Source: Propionibacteriaceae bacterium (GTDB lineage Bacteria; Actinomycetota; Actinomycetes; Propionibacteriales; Propionibacteriaceae). From it: a stretch of 7,724 nucleotides of DNA. A model generated the notes under the pieces. That model was not told the DNA's origin. It made no database searches and saw nothing but the letters and a program-made list of their open reading frames with translations. Below are positions 1 through 6,380 of the stretch, one piece after another. The translations under genes were made by a program, and so were the position numbers. The stretch's first letter is position 1. Each line of letters opens with the position of its first letter. The stretch covers positions 1-7,724 of the forward strand of contig WRGV01000070.1 of NCBI GenBank assembly GCA_009787035.1, given 5' to 3'.

Positions 1-407
1 AGGCCAGGGCGCCCGCCGATGCCGAGCAGCGCATCCACCACGACGTCCGCGTCCGCGATGGCCGCGGCACCCGCCTCGGCATCCCCGCCCAGCTGCATCC
101 CGCCGGCGTCCAGCAGCGTCCGCCATCCCGCGGCGTGCACCTGCTCCTGCGACCGCCAGACCTGCACCGTGGCGCCGAGCCCGGCCAGGCGCGCCGCGGC
201 GAACAGCCCGTCGCCCCCGTTGTTGCCCGGGCCGGCCAGCAGCACGATGCGCGCACCGGCCACACCGCCGCGGGTGCGGGACAGGTGCTCGGCGATGACA
301 TCGGCCAGCCCCCGCGCGGCGCGCTGCATCAGGGCATCCTCGCCCACCGCCGCGATCGCCGCCTGCTCGGCGTCCCGGATCGGCGCCACCGCATAGGCCT
401 CGTCCAT
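1..407 (-). CDS. nnrE: NAD(P)H-hydrate epimerase, N-terminal part (runs off left edge)
   Basis: This enzyme interconverts the R and S epimers of damaged, hydrated NAD(P)H so that the partner dehydratase NnrD can restore the cofactor; it is cytoplasmic metabolite repair. The reading frame is open from ATG at 407 to the window edge, giving 135 codons. Residues 59-67 read GPGNNGGDG, the nucleotide-binding signature of the YjeF N-terminal (Rossmann-like) domain. Residues 121-131 read DVVVDALLGIG, the second conserved motif with its Asp and Gly-rich turn. The start is set by AAGGAG at 415-420, seven bases before the ATG. The gene begins 21 bp after the rmlCD stop on the same strand, so it is probably read from the rmlCD promoter, although its own Shine-Dalgarno is strong. 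In many bacteria the epimerase is fused to the dehydratase NnrD; the truncation hides whether that is so here. No functional link to rhamnose synthesis is known, so the pairing looks incidental. Confidence 0.9.
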   Translation of the reverse strand, partial: MDEAYAVAPIRDAEQAAIAAVGEDALMQRAARGLADVIAEHLSRTRGGVAGARIVLLAGPGNNGGDGLFAAARLAGLGATVQVWRSQEQVHAAGWRTLLDAGGMQLGGDAEAGAAAIADADVVVDALLGIGGRPG

Positions 408-428
408 TTCCTGACTCCTTCCGGGCGC

Positions 429-1832
429 CTAGTCGGCGAGCAGTGTGGCCACGTACTCGTCCAGGCGGTCGTCCATGATGGCCGGGGCGAACCCGGTCGC
501 CTTCAGCTTGTCCAGGCACAGCGCCGAATGCGCGGGACGCGGCGAGACATGCTCCTGATTGGCGGAGTAGTCGCTCGTGCTGACCGGTGTCACATCGGAC
601 GCGTCGCGCCCGCACAGCTCGAACACGCGCCGGGCGATCTGGCACCAGCTCATCACGGGCCCGTCGTTACTGACGTTGTACACCCCGCTGGGGGCACCGA
701 CGCGCACCAGATGGATGATCGCCGCCGCCAGGTCGGCGGTGAACGCCAGCCGACCATCCTGGTCGTCCACCACGGAGGGGCGCACGCCGCGCCGGGCCAG
801 CTGCACCATCGTCTTGACGAAGTTGTGCCCGTTGCCCACGACCCAGCTGGCCCGGGTGATCAGGTAGTCGGGCAGCGTGGCGACCAGCGCATCGCCGGCC
901 GCCTTCGTCTGGCCGTAGACACCGAGCGGCGAGAACGGCTCGTCCTCGGTGTGCGGGGCGCGCGTGCCGTCGAACACGTAGTCGCTGGACACATGCACCA
1001 GCTTGATGTGGTGGCGCCGGCACACCTCGACCAGACGGTGCAGCGCGGTCACGTTGGTGGCCCAGCAGTCGACGCGGCCCTGCGGGGTCTCGGCCAGGTC
1101 GACGGCCGTGAATGCGGCGGCGTTGAGCACCACGCCCACGCTCGCCCAGTCGTAGGCGGCCACCTGGTCGGGGAAGTTGAGGTCCAGCTCGCTTTGCGGC
1201 ACCGCGACCGCGTCCGGAAGCTGGCGGGCCAGCTCCAGGCCCAGCTGTCCCCCGGCGCCGATGATGACGGTCCGCTTGGGCTTCATGGGGACGACGTCCG
1301 CGAGCAGCGGGTGGTGCCGGTCGGCGTCGCTGATCTCGGCCTGCTCCAGCGGGATCGGCCACGCGATGCCGAGCGCCGGGTCGGCGAGGTTGACGTAGGT
1401 GTAGGACGACCGCGCGGCCGGGCTCCAGTGCTCGTTGACCAGGTAGCTGTAGGCCGTGCCGTCCACCAGCGCCTGGTAGCCGTTCGCCACCCCGCGGGGC
1501 ACGAAGACGGCCTTGTCGGGGCCCATCTCGATGCTGAACACGCGCCCGTACGTCGCCGAGCCATCCCGCAGGTCGGCCCAGGCGGCGTAGACCCGTCCGG
1601 TCGCCACCGACACCAGCTTGTCCCACGGCTCGGCGTGCAGGCCGCGCGTTGCCCCGGCAGCCGTGTTGAAGCTCATGTTGTTCTGCACCGGCCCGAAGTC
1701 GGGCAGGCCGAGCGCCACCATCTTGGCGCGCTGCCAGTTCTCCTTGAACCAGCCGCGCGCGTCGGTCGGCACCGGCAGATCGATGACCAGCAGGCCGTCG
1801 ATGGATGTGGAATGGATCGCCAACTCGGGCAT
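429..1832 (-). CDS. rmlCD: Fused dTDP-4-dehydrorhamnose 3,5-epimerase / dTDP-4-dehydrorhamnose reductase
   Basis: This 467-residue bifunctional cytoplasmic enzyme would carry out the last two steps of dTDP-L-rhamnose synthesis. Residues 1 to about 180 are the RmlC cupin: RGLHAEPW at 63-70 holds the expected catalytic base His66, followed by [19 protein letters not shown] and [10 protein letters not shown] at 111-120. Residues about 187-467 are the RmlD short-chain reductase: cofactor loop IGAGGQLG at 191-198, [11 protein letters not shown] at 235-245, and the Ser-Tyr-Lys set in VSSDYVFDG (281-289) and YGQTK (306-310). The linker is only a few residues (VPMKPKR). ATG at 1832 is preferred: GAGAGG at 1839-1844 lies six bases upstream and the protein start matches the cupin. 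An in-frame ATG at 1892 would add 20 poorly conserved-looking residues, lacks a ribosome site and would absorb the inverted repeat at 1856-1882. Oddity: position 117 is Asn where stand-alone RmlC proteins usually have His (AHGF), which may be a trait of the fused class. The order RmlC-RmlD follows the reaction order. Confidence 0.93.
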   Translation of the reverse strand: MPELAIHSTSIDGLLVIDLPVPTDARGWFKENWQRAKMVALGLPDFGPVQNNMSFNTAAGATRGLHAEPWDKLVSVATGRVYAAWADLRDGSATYGRVFSIEMGPDKAVFVPRGVANGYQALVDGTAYSYLVNEHWSPAARSSYTYVNLADPALGIAWPIPLEQAEISDADRHHPLLADVVPMKPKRTVIIGAGGQLGLELARQLPDAVAVPQSELDLNFPDQVAAYDWASVGVVLNAAAFTAVDLAETPQGRVDCWATNVTALHRLVEVCRRHHIKLVHVSSDYVFDGTRAPHTEDEPFSPLGVYGQTKAAGDALVATLPDYLITRASWVVGNGHNFVKTMVQLARRGVRPSVVDDQDGRLAFTADLAAAIIHLVRVGAPSGVYNVSNDGPVMSWCQIARRVFELCGRDASDVTPVSTSDYSANQEHVSPRPAHSALCLDKLKATGFAPAIMDDRLDEYVATLLAD

Positions 1833-1855
1833 GCGTCGCCTCTCGTCATCCGCAC

Positions 1856-1882
1856 GCACTGCGCGTGATTCGTGCGCAGTGC
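1856..1882. repeat. Perfect 9-bp inverted repeat in the rmlCD leader
   Basis: The arms GCACTGCGC (1856-1864) and GCGCAGTGC (1874-1882) are exact reverse complements around a nine-base spacer. The repeat lies between the proposed rmlCD -10 box (1907-1912) and the preferred start at 1832, so it would fold as a hairpin in the 5' leader or form a dyad operator just after the transcription start. No T-tract follows on either strand, so it does not look like an intrinsic terminator. Function is unknown; repressor site or leader structure are the leading options. Confidence 0.6.
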
Positions 1883-1906
1883 TGGGCGTCATTGTCGTGC
1901 CTGGTC

Positions 1907-1912
1907 ATTGTA
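1907..1912 (-). promoter_or_regulatory. Probable -10 box of the rmlCD-nnrE promoter
   Basis: Read on the minus strand this is TACAAT, five of six matches to the sigma-70/sigma-A consensus, in an otherwise GC-rich region and 75 bases before the preferred rmlCD start. No convincing -35 is seen at 16-18 bp; GCGACA lies about 20 bp upstream, which is too far to be persuasive. Transcription would begin near 1900 and give a leader of roughly 70 bases containing the 1856-1882 hairpin. Confidence 0.45.
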
Positions 1913-1940
1913 TCGTCGCTTCCTCATTTCAGTGTCGCGG

Positions 1941-1979
1941 CGGGTGGGTTCCCCAATCGACACCCGGTTCTGACAGAAT
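1941..1979 (+). promoter_or_regulatory. Candidate rmlA promoter region with a small inverted repeat
   Basis: CAGAAT at 1974-1979 is a modest -10 candidate that would place the transcription start at or within a few bases of the rmlA ATG (1987), which would give a leaderless or near-leaderless message. A 6-bp inverted repeat, CGGGTG (1941-1946) and CACCCG (1961-1966), overlaps where a -35 would sit and could be an operator. No good -35 hexamer is present. This is a weak call resting on position more than on sequence match. Confidence 0.25.
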
Positions 1980-1986
1980 CGATGCC

Positions 1987-2853
1987 ATGCATGGCATCAT
2001 CCTCGCCGGCGGCTCCGGCACGCGGCTTCATCCGATCACACTGGCAACCAGCAAGCAGCTCGTCCCGGTGTACGACAAGCCGATGATCTACTATCCGCTG
2101 GCGACGCTCATCTGGGCGGGCATCCAGGACGTGCTGGTGATCACGACCCCCGAGGATTCACCCAACTTCTCCCGGCTGCTCGGCGATGGCAGCCAGTTCG
2201 GCATCAACGTGGTGTACGCCACCCAGCCCGAGCCGAAGGGCCTGGCGCAGGCGTTCACCATCGGCGCGGACTTCGTCGGCGACGACGAGAGCTGCCTGAT
2301 CCTGGGCGACAACATCTTCTACGGCCAAGGCTTCGGCCAGACGCTCAACCGCTTCCACGGGTTGGACGGGGCGTCCGTCTTCGCCTACCGCGTCGCAGAC
2401 CCGGAGCGGTACGGCGTCGTCGCGATCGGCCCGGACGGGGTGGCCACCTCGCTGGAAGAGAAGCCCGCCCAGCCGAAGTCGAACCTCGCGGTCACCGGGC
2501 TGTACTTCTACGACAACGACGTGCTGGCGATCGCCCGCGACCTGGCGCCCTCGGCGCGCGGGGAGTACGAGATCACCGACGTCAACCGCGCCTACCTTGA
2601 CGCCGGCCGGCTGCGCGTCGAGGTGCTTCCCCGCGGCGTCGCCTGGCTCGACACCGGCACGTTCGACTCGCTGAACGATGCGTCCGACTTCGTCCGGACG
2701 ATCCAGGCCCGGCAGGGTCTGCAGGTCGGCTGCCCGGAGGAGGCGGCCTGGCGCCGCGGCTTCCTGTCGGACGAGGGGCTGGAACGCCGGGCGAACTACC
2801 TAGCCAAGTCGGGATACGGCGACTATCTGCGCCAACTGCTCCTGCAGCACTGA
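1987..2853 (+). CDS. rmlA: Glucose-1-phosphate thymidylyltransferase
   Basis: RmlA joins glucose-1-phosphate and dTTP to make dTDP-glucose, the first and usually feedback-controlled step of dTDP-rhamnose synthesis. The 288-residue product has the usual family length and is complete. The signature [13 protein letters not shown] at 6-18 forms the nucleotide-binding loop and is followed by [17 protein letters not shown] at 22-38. GDNIFYG at 107-113 provides the metal-binding Asp108; EKP is at 158-160, GEYEITDVN at 192-200, and WLDTGTF at 220-226 carries the second metal-ligand Asp. ATG at 1987 is chosen because the protein starts exactly at the family N terminus (MHGIILAGG); the frame stays open upstream to 1618 but only across antisense rmlCD sequence. 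No clear Shine-Dalgarno precedes it, which fits a leaderless message. It is divergent from rmlCD, so the rhamnose genes are split over two transcripts here, and rmlB is absent from the window. Confidence 0.96.
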   Translation: MHGIILAGGSGTRLHPITLATSKQLVPVYDKPMIYYPLATLIWAGIQDVLVITTPEDSPNFSRLLGDGSQFGINVVYATQPEPKGLAQAFTIGADFVGDDESCLILGDNIFYGQGFGQTLNRFHGLDGASVFAYRVADPERYGVVAIGPDGVATSLEEKPAQPKSNLAVTGLYFYDNDVLAIARDLAPSARGEYEITDVNRAYLDAGRLRVEVLPRGVAWLDTGTFDSLNDASDFVRTIQARQGLQVGCPEEAAWRRGFLSDEGLERRANYLAKSGYGDYLRQLLLQH

Positions 2854-2937
2854 CACCGCGGGCACCCCTTCCTGAGAAACGTTCAACTCTGCCTCGACAC
2901 TTCAGTCGCCCCGGTGGGACGCCCTCGACGCGGCGCC

Positions 2938-2943
2938 TATCAT
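2938..2943 (+). promoter_or_regulatory. Possible -10 box for the lipoprotein / repeat-protein unit
   Basis: TATCAT stands out in the 184-bp gap between rmlA and the lipoprotein gene and matches four to five positions of the sigma-A -10. No acceptable -35 lies 16-18 bp upstream; TCGACA at 2894-2899 resembles a -35 but is much too far away. The alternative is read-through from rmlA, since no strong terminator with a T-tract is visible in the gap. Confidence 0.3.
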
Positions 2944-2994
2944 CACGACGACACCGGGCCCGTGCGCGCCTTAGGGCGCCCGGGGCTGGCAGCT

Positions 2995-3013
2995 GAGGCG
3001 GCTCCTCCGCCTC
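2995..3013 (+). promoter_or_regulatory. 7-bp hairpin just upstream of the lipoprotein start
   Basis: The arms GAGGCGG (2995-3001) and CCGCCTC (3007-3013) are perfect complements around the loop CTCCT. The hairpin ends 12 bases before the AAGGGG ribosome site at 3026-3031. There is no following T-run, so it is unlikely to be a simple terminator. It could be a leader structure that affects translation or message stability, or part of a weak rmlA terminator. Confidence 0.4.
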
Positions 3014-3037
3014 GTCCAGTATGGGAAGGGGCTGCGT

Positions 3038-3610
3038 GTGGCACGCTTGACGGGCATCCTGACGGGCATTCTGACGGGCACGGTTGCGCTGGTCGTCGTG
3101 GCCGGAGCGAGCGGCTGTGCCAAGTCGCCCACACCGCCACCGGACGGCACGCCGTCCGACGGCAGTTCGATCTCGGCGCCGGTGTCCGCACCGGTTTCGC
3201 CGACCACGACGTCACCGACCGGGACGACGCCGACCGTCGGCGCACCGTCGTCCGGGGCGACATCGGGCGCATCGGCCTTCCCCACCGCGACGACGGCCGC
3301 CACCACGGCGTCCGCCGACACGATGGACGTCACGATCGTGCGCGCAACCGTGTCCGGGCACAGCCTGAGCGTGGCGGCGTTCGTCCCCCAGTTGGTGGAA
3401 GACGGCGGCACGTGCACACTGGAGGCAACGCCTGCGTCCGGCGCCGCGGCGGCGCACACCACGAGTTCTGCGTTCGCCAACGCCCAAAGCACCATGTGCG
3501 AAGAGCTTGACCTGTCCGGCCTCGCCTCCGGAGCTTGGACGATCGTCGTGACGTACGCGTCGCCCACTCACCATGCGGCCTCAGCACCCCAACAGATTGG
3601 AATCGCATGA
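3038..3610 (+). CDS. Putative lipoprotein with Pro/Ser/Thr-rich linker and small beta-rich domain
   Basis: I do not recognise a named family. The 190-residue product starts at GTG 3038, six bases after AAGGGG (3026-3031). It opens with a short basic N terminus and a hydrophobic stretch to about residue 22, then ASGC at 24-27. Cys27 would be the lipidated residue; Ala at -3 is a tolerated but non-canonical lipobox. Residues about 28-93 are a low-complexity Pro/Ser/Thr/Ala/Gly segment, typical of a wall-spanning linker. Residues about 94-190 look like one compact beta-rich, Ig-like domain, with alternating strands (MDVTIVRATVSG, SLSVAAFVP, AWTIVVTYASP) and two cysteines, Cys126 and Cys154, that could form a disulfide. 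The stop overlaps the next gene's start as ATGA, implying translational coupling and joint function with the exported repeat protein. It may be a membrane-anchored partner or exporter-side accessory; an ordinary secreted protein cleaved elsewhere is the alternative. Confidence 0.75.
   Translation: MARLTGILTGILTGTVALVVVAGASGCAKSPTPPPDGTPSDGSSISAPVSAPVSPTTTSPTGTTPTVGAPSSGATSGASAFPTATTAATTASADTMDVTIVRATVSGHSLSVAAFVPQLVEDGGTCTLEATPASGAAAAHTTSSAFANAQSTMCEELDLSGLASGAWTIVVTYASPTHHAASAPQQIGIA
3048..3083 (+). repeat. Three tandem 12-bp units inside the lipoprotein signal sequence
   Basis: TGACGGGCATCC, TGACGGGCATTC and TGACGGGCACGG follow one another and encode LTGI-LTGI-LTGT in the signal-peptide region. 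The unit is a multiple of three, so gain or loss by slippage would only alter the length of the hydrophobic segment and not the frame. Confidence 0.7.
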
Positions 3611-6357
3611 AGTTCCACAGCCGCCCCCACGCCTTCCTCACCACCATCCTCGCTGGTGCGATCGTGCTGACCACCGTCTGCGTCAGCCAGCTATCGAGCC
3701 CGGTCCAGGCCTCGGCCGCCAACGCGGACCAGTGGGATCCGAGCATGATCATCTCGGACAGCGCGTTCTACAACACCTCGGCCATGAGCCAGGCGCAGAT
3801 CGCCGCGTTCCTGGCGACGAAGGGCGCCGGCTGCGTCGCCGGCAGCGCGCCGTGTCTCAAGGACTACACGCAGACCACCTCGAACGTCGCCGCCGACAAG
3901 TACTGCGCGGCCTACAAGGGCGCCGCGAACGAGTCCGCAGCCCAGATCCTCTGGAAGGTCGGCCAGGCCTGCGGCATCAACCCGCAGGTGCTCATCGTGA
4001 CGCTGCAGAAGGAGACCAGCCTCGTCACTGCCACGAAGCCGTCGACGGGCGCCTACCAGACGGCCATGGGCTTCGGCTGCCCCGACTCGGCGGCGTGCAA
4101 CACGGCGTACTACGGCTTCTTCAACCAGCTGTACCGGGCGGCCCGGCAATTCCAGGTGTACGCGGCCAACCCGAACCTCTTCTCGTACCGCGCCGGCGTC
4201 GCGAACAACATCGCGTACAACCCCAAGAACAGCTGCGGCTCGTCCAGCGTGGTGATCCAAAACCAGGCCACCGCGTCGCTCTACAACTACACGCCCTACC
4301 AGCCCAACGCCGCTGCGCTGGCCAACCTGTACGGCACCGGCGACTCCTGCTCGGCGTACGGCAACCGAAACTTCTGGACGTACTTCACCGACTGGTTCGG
4401 CTCGCCAAGCCTGCCGTGGGCTTCGGGCACGCTGATCGGCGATCCGACCGCCAACAAGGTCTACTTCGTCAACGGCGACCAGCTGATCTACCTCGACTCG
4501 TTCCTCACCAGCACCGCGCTCGGCGTGCCCAGCTCGGTGCAGATGGTCACTCACGCCTCGCTGAGCGGCGTGACGATTCAGCCGGGCGCACTGCGGCCCA
4601 TCGTCGTCTGCGGCGGCACCACCTATGCCGGCATCGGCGGGCAGCTGCGTCAGCTCAACACCGCCCAGACCGGCACGCTGCCCTCGACCACGCTGGCCAC
4701 CTCGGCGTGCGCCGCGCTGCCCAAGGGGCCGGCGCTGACCAGCCAGCTGTTCGTCACCTCGCCCAGCACAGGACGCGTCTACCAGTTCGCGGCCGGCGCC
4801 AAACTGTACATGCACAGCCTGGCCCAGATGCTCGCGCTCAGCCCCAGCGCACTGACGACCACCTGGCCCGACACCATGATCAACACCGTCTCCGACCGCT
4901 ACCCCACCGGCACGCTGGTCGGCGACCAGGCGGCCAACAAGGTGTTCCTCGTCGACGGCGACCAGCTGATCTACCTCGATTCGTTCACCACCAGCACCGC
5001 GCTCGGCATCGCCAGCACGGCGCCGTCCATCGACGACGCCACCGTCGTCGCGTACACGCCGATCGAGCCGGGCTTCCTGCGTCCCGTCGTCACCTGCGGG
5101 ACGACGACGTACGCCGGCATCGGCGGGCAACTGCGCGCGATCGACCCCAGCAAGACGGGTGCCCTCGCGAGCACGCCGCTGGCCACCACGACGTGCGCCG
5201 CGCTGACCAAGGGCGCAACCCTGAGCGGGCAGCTGTTCGTCAAGTCGCCCAGCAGCCCGAAGGTGTATCAGGTCACGAACGGAACGCTGGTCTACATGTC
5301 CAGCTGGAACCAGATGCTGGCGCTCGACAGCAGCCCCGTGATCGCCACATGGCCCGACAGCATGCTCGCCCCGCTGCCCCAGGGGCTGCCCAGCGGCACC
5401 CTGGTCGGCGACGCGTACGCCAATCGCGTCTACTACGTCACCGGCGGCGCGCTGACCTACCTCGACTCGTTCGCCACCACGCAGGCGCTCGGCATCCCCA
5501 GCACGATCACCGAGATTGACCACTCCACCGCCGCGGCGATGACGATCACACCCGCCCCGCTGCGTCCGGTCGTCACCTGCGGGACGACGACGTACGCCGG
5601 CGTGGGCGGCCAGGTTCGGGCGATCAAGACCTCCGTCACGGGCGTGCTGCCCAGCACCGCGCTGGACGCCGCCGCCTGTGCGACGCTGCCCAAGGGCGCG
5701 GCGCTGACCGGGCAGCTGTTCGTGAAGGCGTCCGGCAATCCCGACGTGTACCTGCTCACCAACGGCGTCAAGGTCTACATGTCCACCTGGAAACAGGTGC
5801 TGGCCATCGACGCCAAGCCGGTGCTGGCCACCTGGCCTGCCAGCCAGGTGAGCGCGATCCCCACCGGCATGATGCCGGGCACGCTGATCGGTGACGCGAC
5901 AGCCAACAGGGTGTACCTGAGCAACGCGAACCAACTGGTCTACCTCGACTCGTTCGTCACCAGCTCCGCGCTCGGCATCCCCAGCACCGTCACGATGATC
6001 ACGCACTCGGCCGTGACGACATATCCGGTCGCCGGAGCCAACCTGCGCCCCGTCGTCACGTGCGGATCGACGACGTACGCCGGCGTGGGCGGCGCACTGC
6101 GCGCGATCAACACCACCAAGACCGGGAAGCTGGCCGCCACCGCGCTGGCCACCACGACCTGCGCGGCCATGCCCAAGGGCGCCGCGCTGAACGGACAGCT
6201 GTTCGTCAAGTCCTCGACCAGCCCGCGGGTCTATCAGATCGCGGGCGGCAAGAAGATCTACATGACCAGCCTGGCCCAGATGGTCAAGCTCGACCCGAAA
6301 CCGGTGATCGCCACCTGGTCGGACGCCGCCGTCAACGCGATCCCGAACGGCGGCTAG
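3607..6357 (+). CDS. Secreted lysozyme-like protein with four ~161-residue repeats
   Basis: The 916-residue product starts at ATG 3607, which overlaps the lipoprotein stop (ATGA); only a weak GGA lies upstream, so translation probably depends on coupling. Residues 1-37 form a signal peptide with a likely cut after ASA (35-37). Residues about 40-270 form a domain that I recall from many actinobacterial exported proteins and that resembles lysozyme or lytic transglycosylase folds. Glu136 in TLQKETSLV is the candidate catalytic acid. Other marks are AMGFGCPD at 153-160, NQATASLYNYTPYQPN at 219-234 and GNRNFWTYFTDWFG near 252-265. Eight cysteines lie in this domain and suggest disulfides. Residues 274-916 are four tandem repeats, probably a wall- or glycan-binding region. 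No sortase motif, transmembrane anchor or LysM is seen at the C terminus, so attachment would be non-covalent. Setting between rhamnose-precursor genes and a rhamnosyltransferase suggests a role at a rhamnose-containing wall. Enzyme activity is unproven; a purely adhesive role is possible. Confidence 0.85.
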   Translation: MKFHSRPHAFLTTILAGAIVLTTVCVSQLSSPVQASAANADQWDPSMIISDSAFYNTSAMSQAQIAAFLATKGAGCVAGSAPCLKDYTQTTSNVAADKYCAAYKGAANESAAQILWKVGQACGINPQVLIVTLQKETSLVTATKPSTGAYQTAMGFGCPDSAACNTAYYGFFNQLYRAARQFQVYAANPNLFSYRAGVANNIAYNPKNSCGSSSVVIQNQATASLYNYTPYQPNAAALANLYGTGDSCSAYGNRNFWTYFTDWFGSPSLPWASGTLIGDPTANKVYFVNGDQLIYLDSFLTSTALGVPSSVQMVTHASLSGVTIQPGALRPIVVCGGTTYAGIGGQLRQLNTAQTGTLPSTTLATSACAALPKGPALTSQLFVTSPSTGRVYQFAAGAKLYMHSLAQMLALSPSALTTTWPDTMINTVSDRYPTGTLVGDQAANKVFLVDGDQLIYLDSFTTSTALGIASTAPSIDDATVVAYTPIEPGFLRPVVTCGTTTYAGIGGQLRAIDPSKTGALASTPLATTTCAALTKGATLSGQLFVKSPSSPKVYQVTNGTLVYMSSWNQMLALDSSPVIATWPDSMLAPLPQGLPSGTLVGDAYANRVYYVTGGALTYLDSFATTQALGIPSTITEIDHSTAAAMTITPAPLRPVVTCGTTTYAGVGGQVRAIKTSVTGVLPSTALDAAACATLPKGAALTGQLFVKASGNPDVYLLTNGVKVYMSTWKQVLAIDAKPVLATWPASQVSAIPTGMMPGTLIGDATANRVYLSNANQLVYLDSFVTSSALGIPSTVTMITHSAVTTYPVAGANLRPVVTCGSTTYAGVGGALRAINTTKTGKLAATALATTTCAAMPKGAALNGQLFVKSSTSPRVYQIAGGKKIYMTSLAQMVKLDPKPVIATWSDAAVNAIPNGG
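4426..6354 (+). repeat. Four tandem coding repeats of 483/486/483/477 bp
   Basis: Units begin at 4426, 4909, 5395 and 5878 (residues 274, 435, 597, 758), each opening with GTL(I/V)GD followed by an A-N-(K/R)-V core. Shared blocks are YLDSF, TTYAG(I/V)GG, QLFV and TW-P/S-D or TWPAS near the end. Each unit has two cysteines exactly 33 residues apart: 335/368, 497/530, 658/691 and 819/852. Within a unit the pattern V-(Y/F)-x-V-x-G-x-x-L-x-Y recurs about every 54 residues (Tyr286, Tyr340, Tyr392, then Phe447), giving three sub-repeats per unit and twelve overall. Units 2, 3 and 4 are very close at DNA level around the first cysteine. Confidence 0.92.
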
Positions 6358-6380
6358 AGGGGCTCACCCCAGCAGGCCGT
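6347..6380. terminator. Possible bidirectional hairpin between convergent genes
   Basis: The two convergent stop codons are only six bases apart. An interrupted dyad spans them: ACGGC (6347-6351) with GCCGT (6376-6380), GCT (6353-6355) with AGC (6371-6373), and GGGG (6359-6362) with CCCC (6367-6370) around the loop CTCA. Twelve base pairs in all could form on either strand. No T-tract follows on either side, so efficiency as an intrinsic terminator is doubtful. Confidence 0.35.

Noticed and set aside
135..1868. 577-codon plus-strand open frame antisense to rmlCD and nnrE
   Set aside because: It shadows two genes with clear motifs on the minus strand, its product is rich in Arg/His/Gly/Val as expected from antisense reading of GC-rich genes, and it has no family resemblance.
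1856..1882. Intrinsic terminator in the divergent region
   Set aside because: The stem is good but no T-tract follows on either strand, and it lies in the leader of a gene and not after one.
1833..1892. Longer rmlCD start at ATG 1892
   Set aside because: It has no ribosome site, adds residues not resembling the cupin start, and would cover the inverted repeat and sit within 20 bases of the -10 box; ATG 1832 has GAGAGG at correct spacing.
3535..3606. Longer start for the repeat protein at 3535
   Set aside because: It would put 24 hydrophilic residues ahead of the signal peptide; ATG 3607 gives a standard signal peptide and the ATGA overlap.
3573..5519. 648-codon plus-strand frame overlapping the repeat protein
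   Set aside because: The product is Arg/His/Pro/Gln-rich without motifs, the signature of an out-of-frame reading of a GC-rich gene.
3691..6006. 771-codon minus-strand open frame across the repeat protein
   Set aside because: Its repetitiveness mirrors the sense-strand repeats and its composition is typical of an antisense shadow; the plus frame has a signal peptide, conserved motifs and exact repeats.
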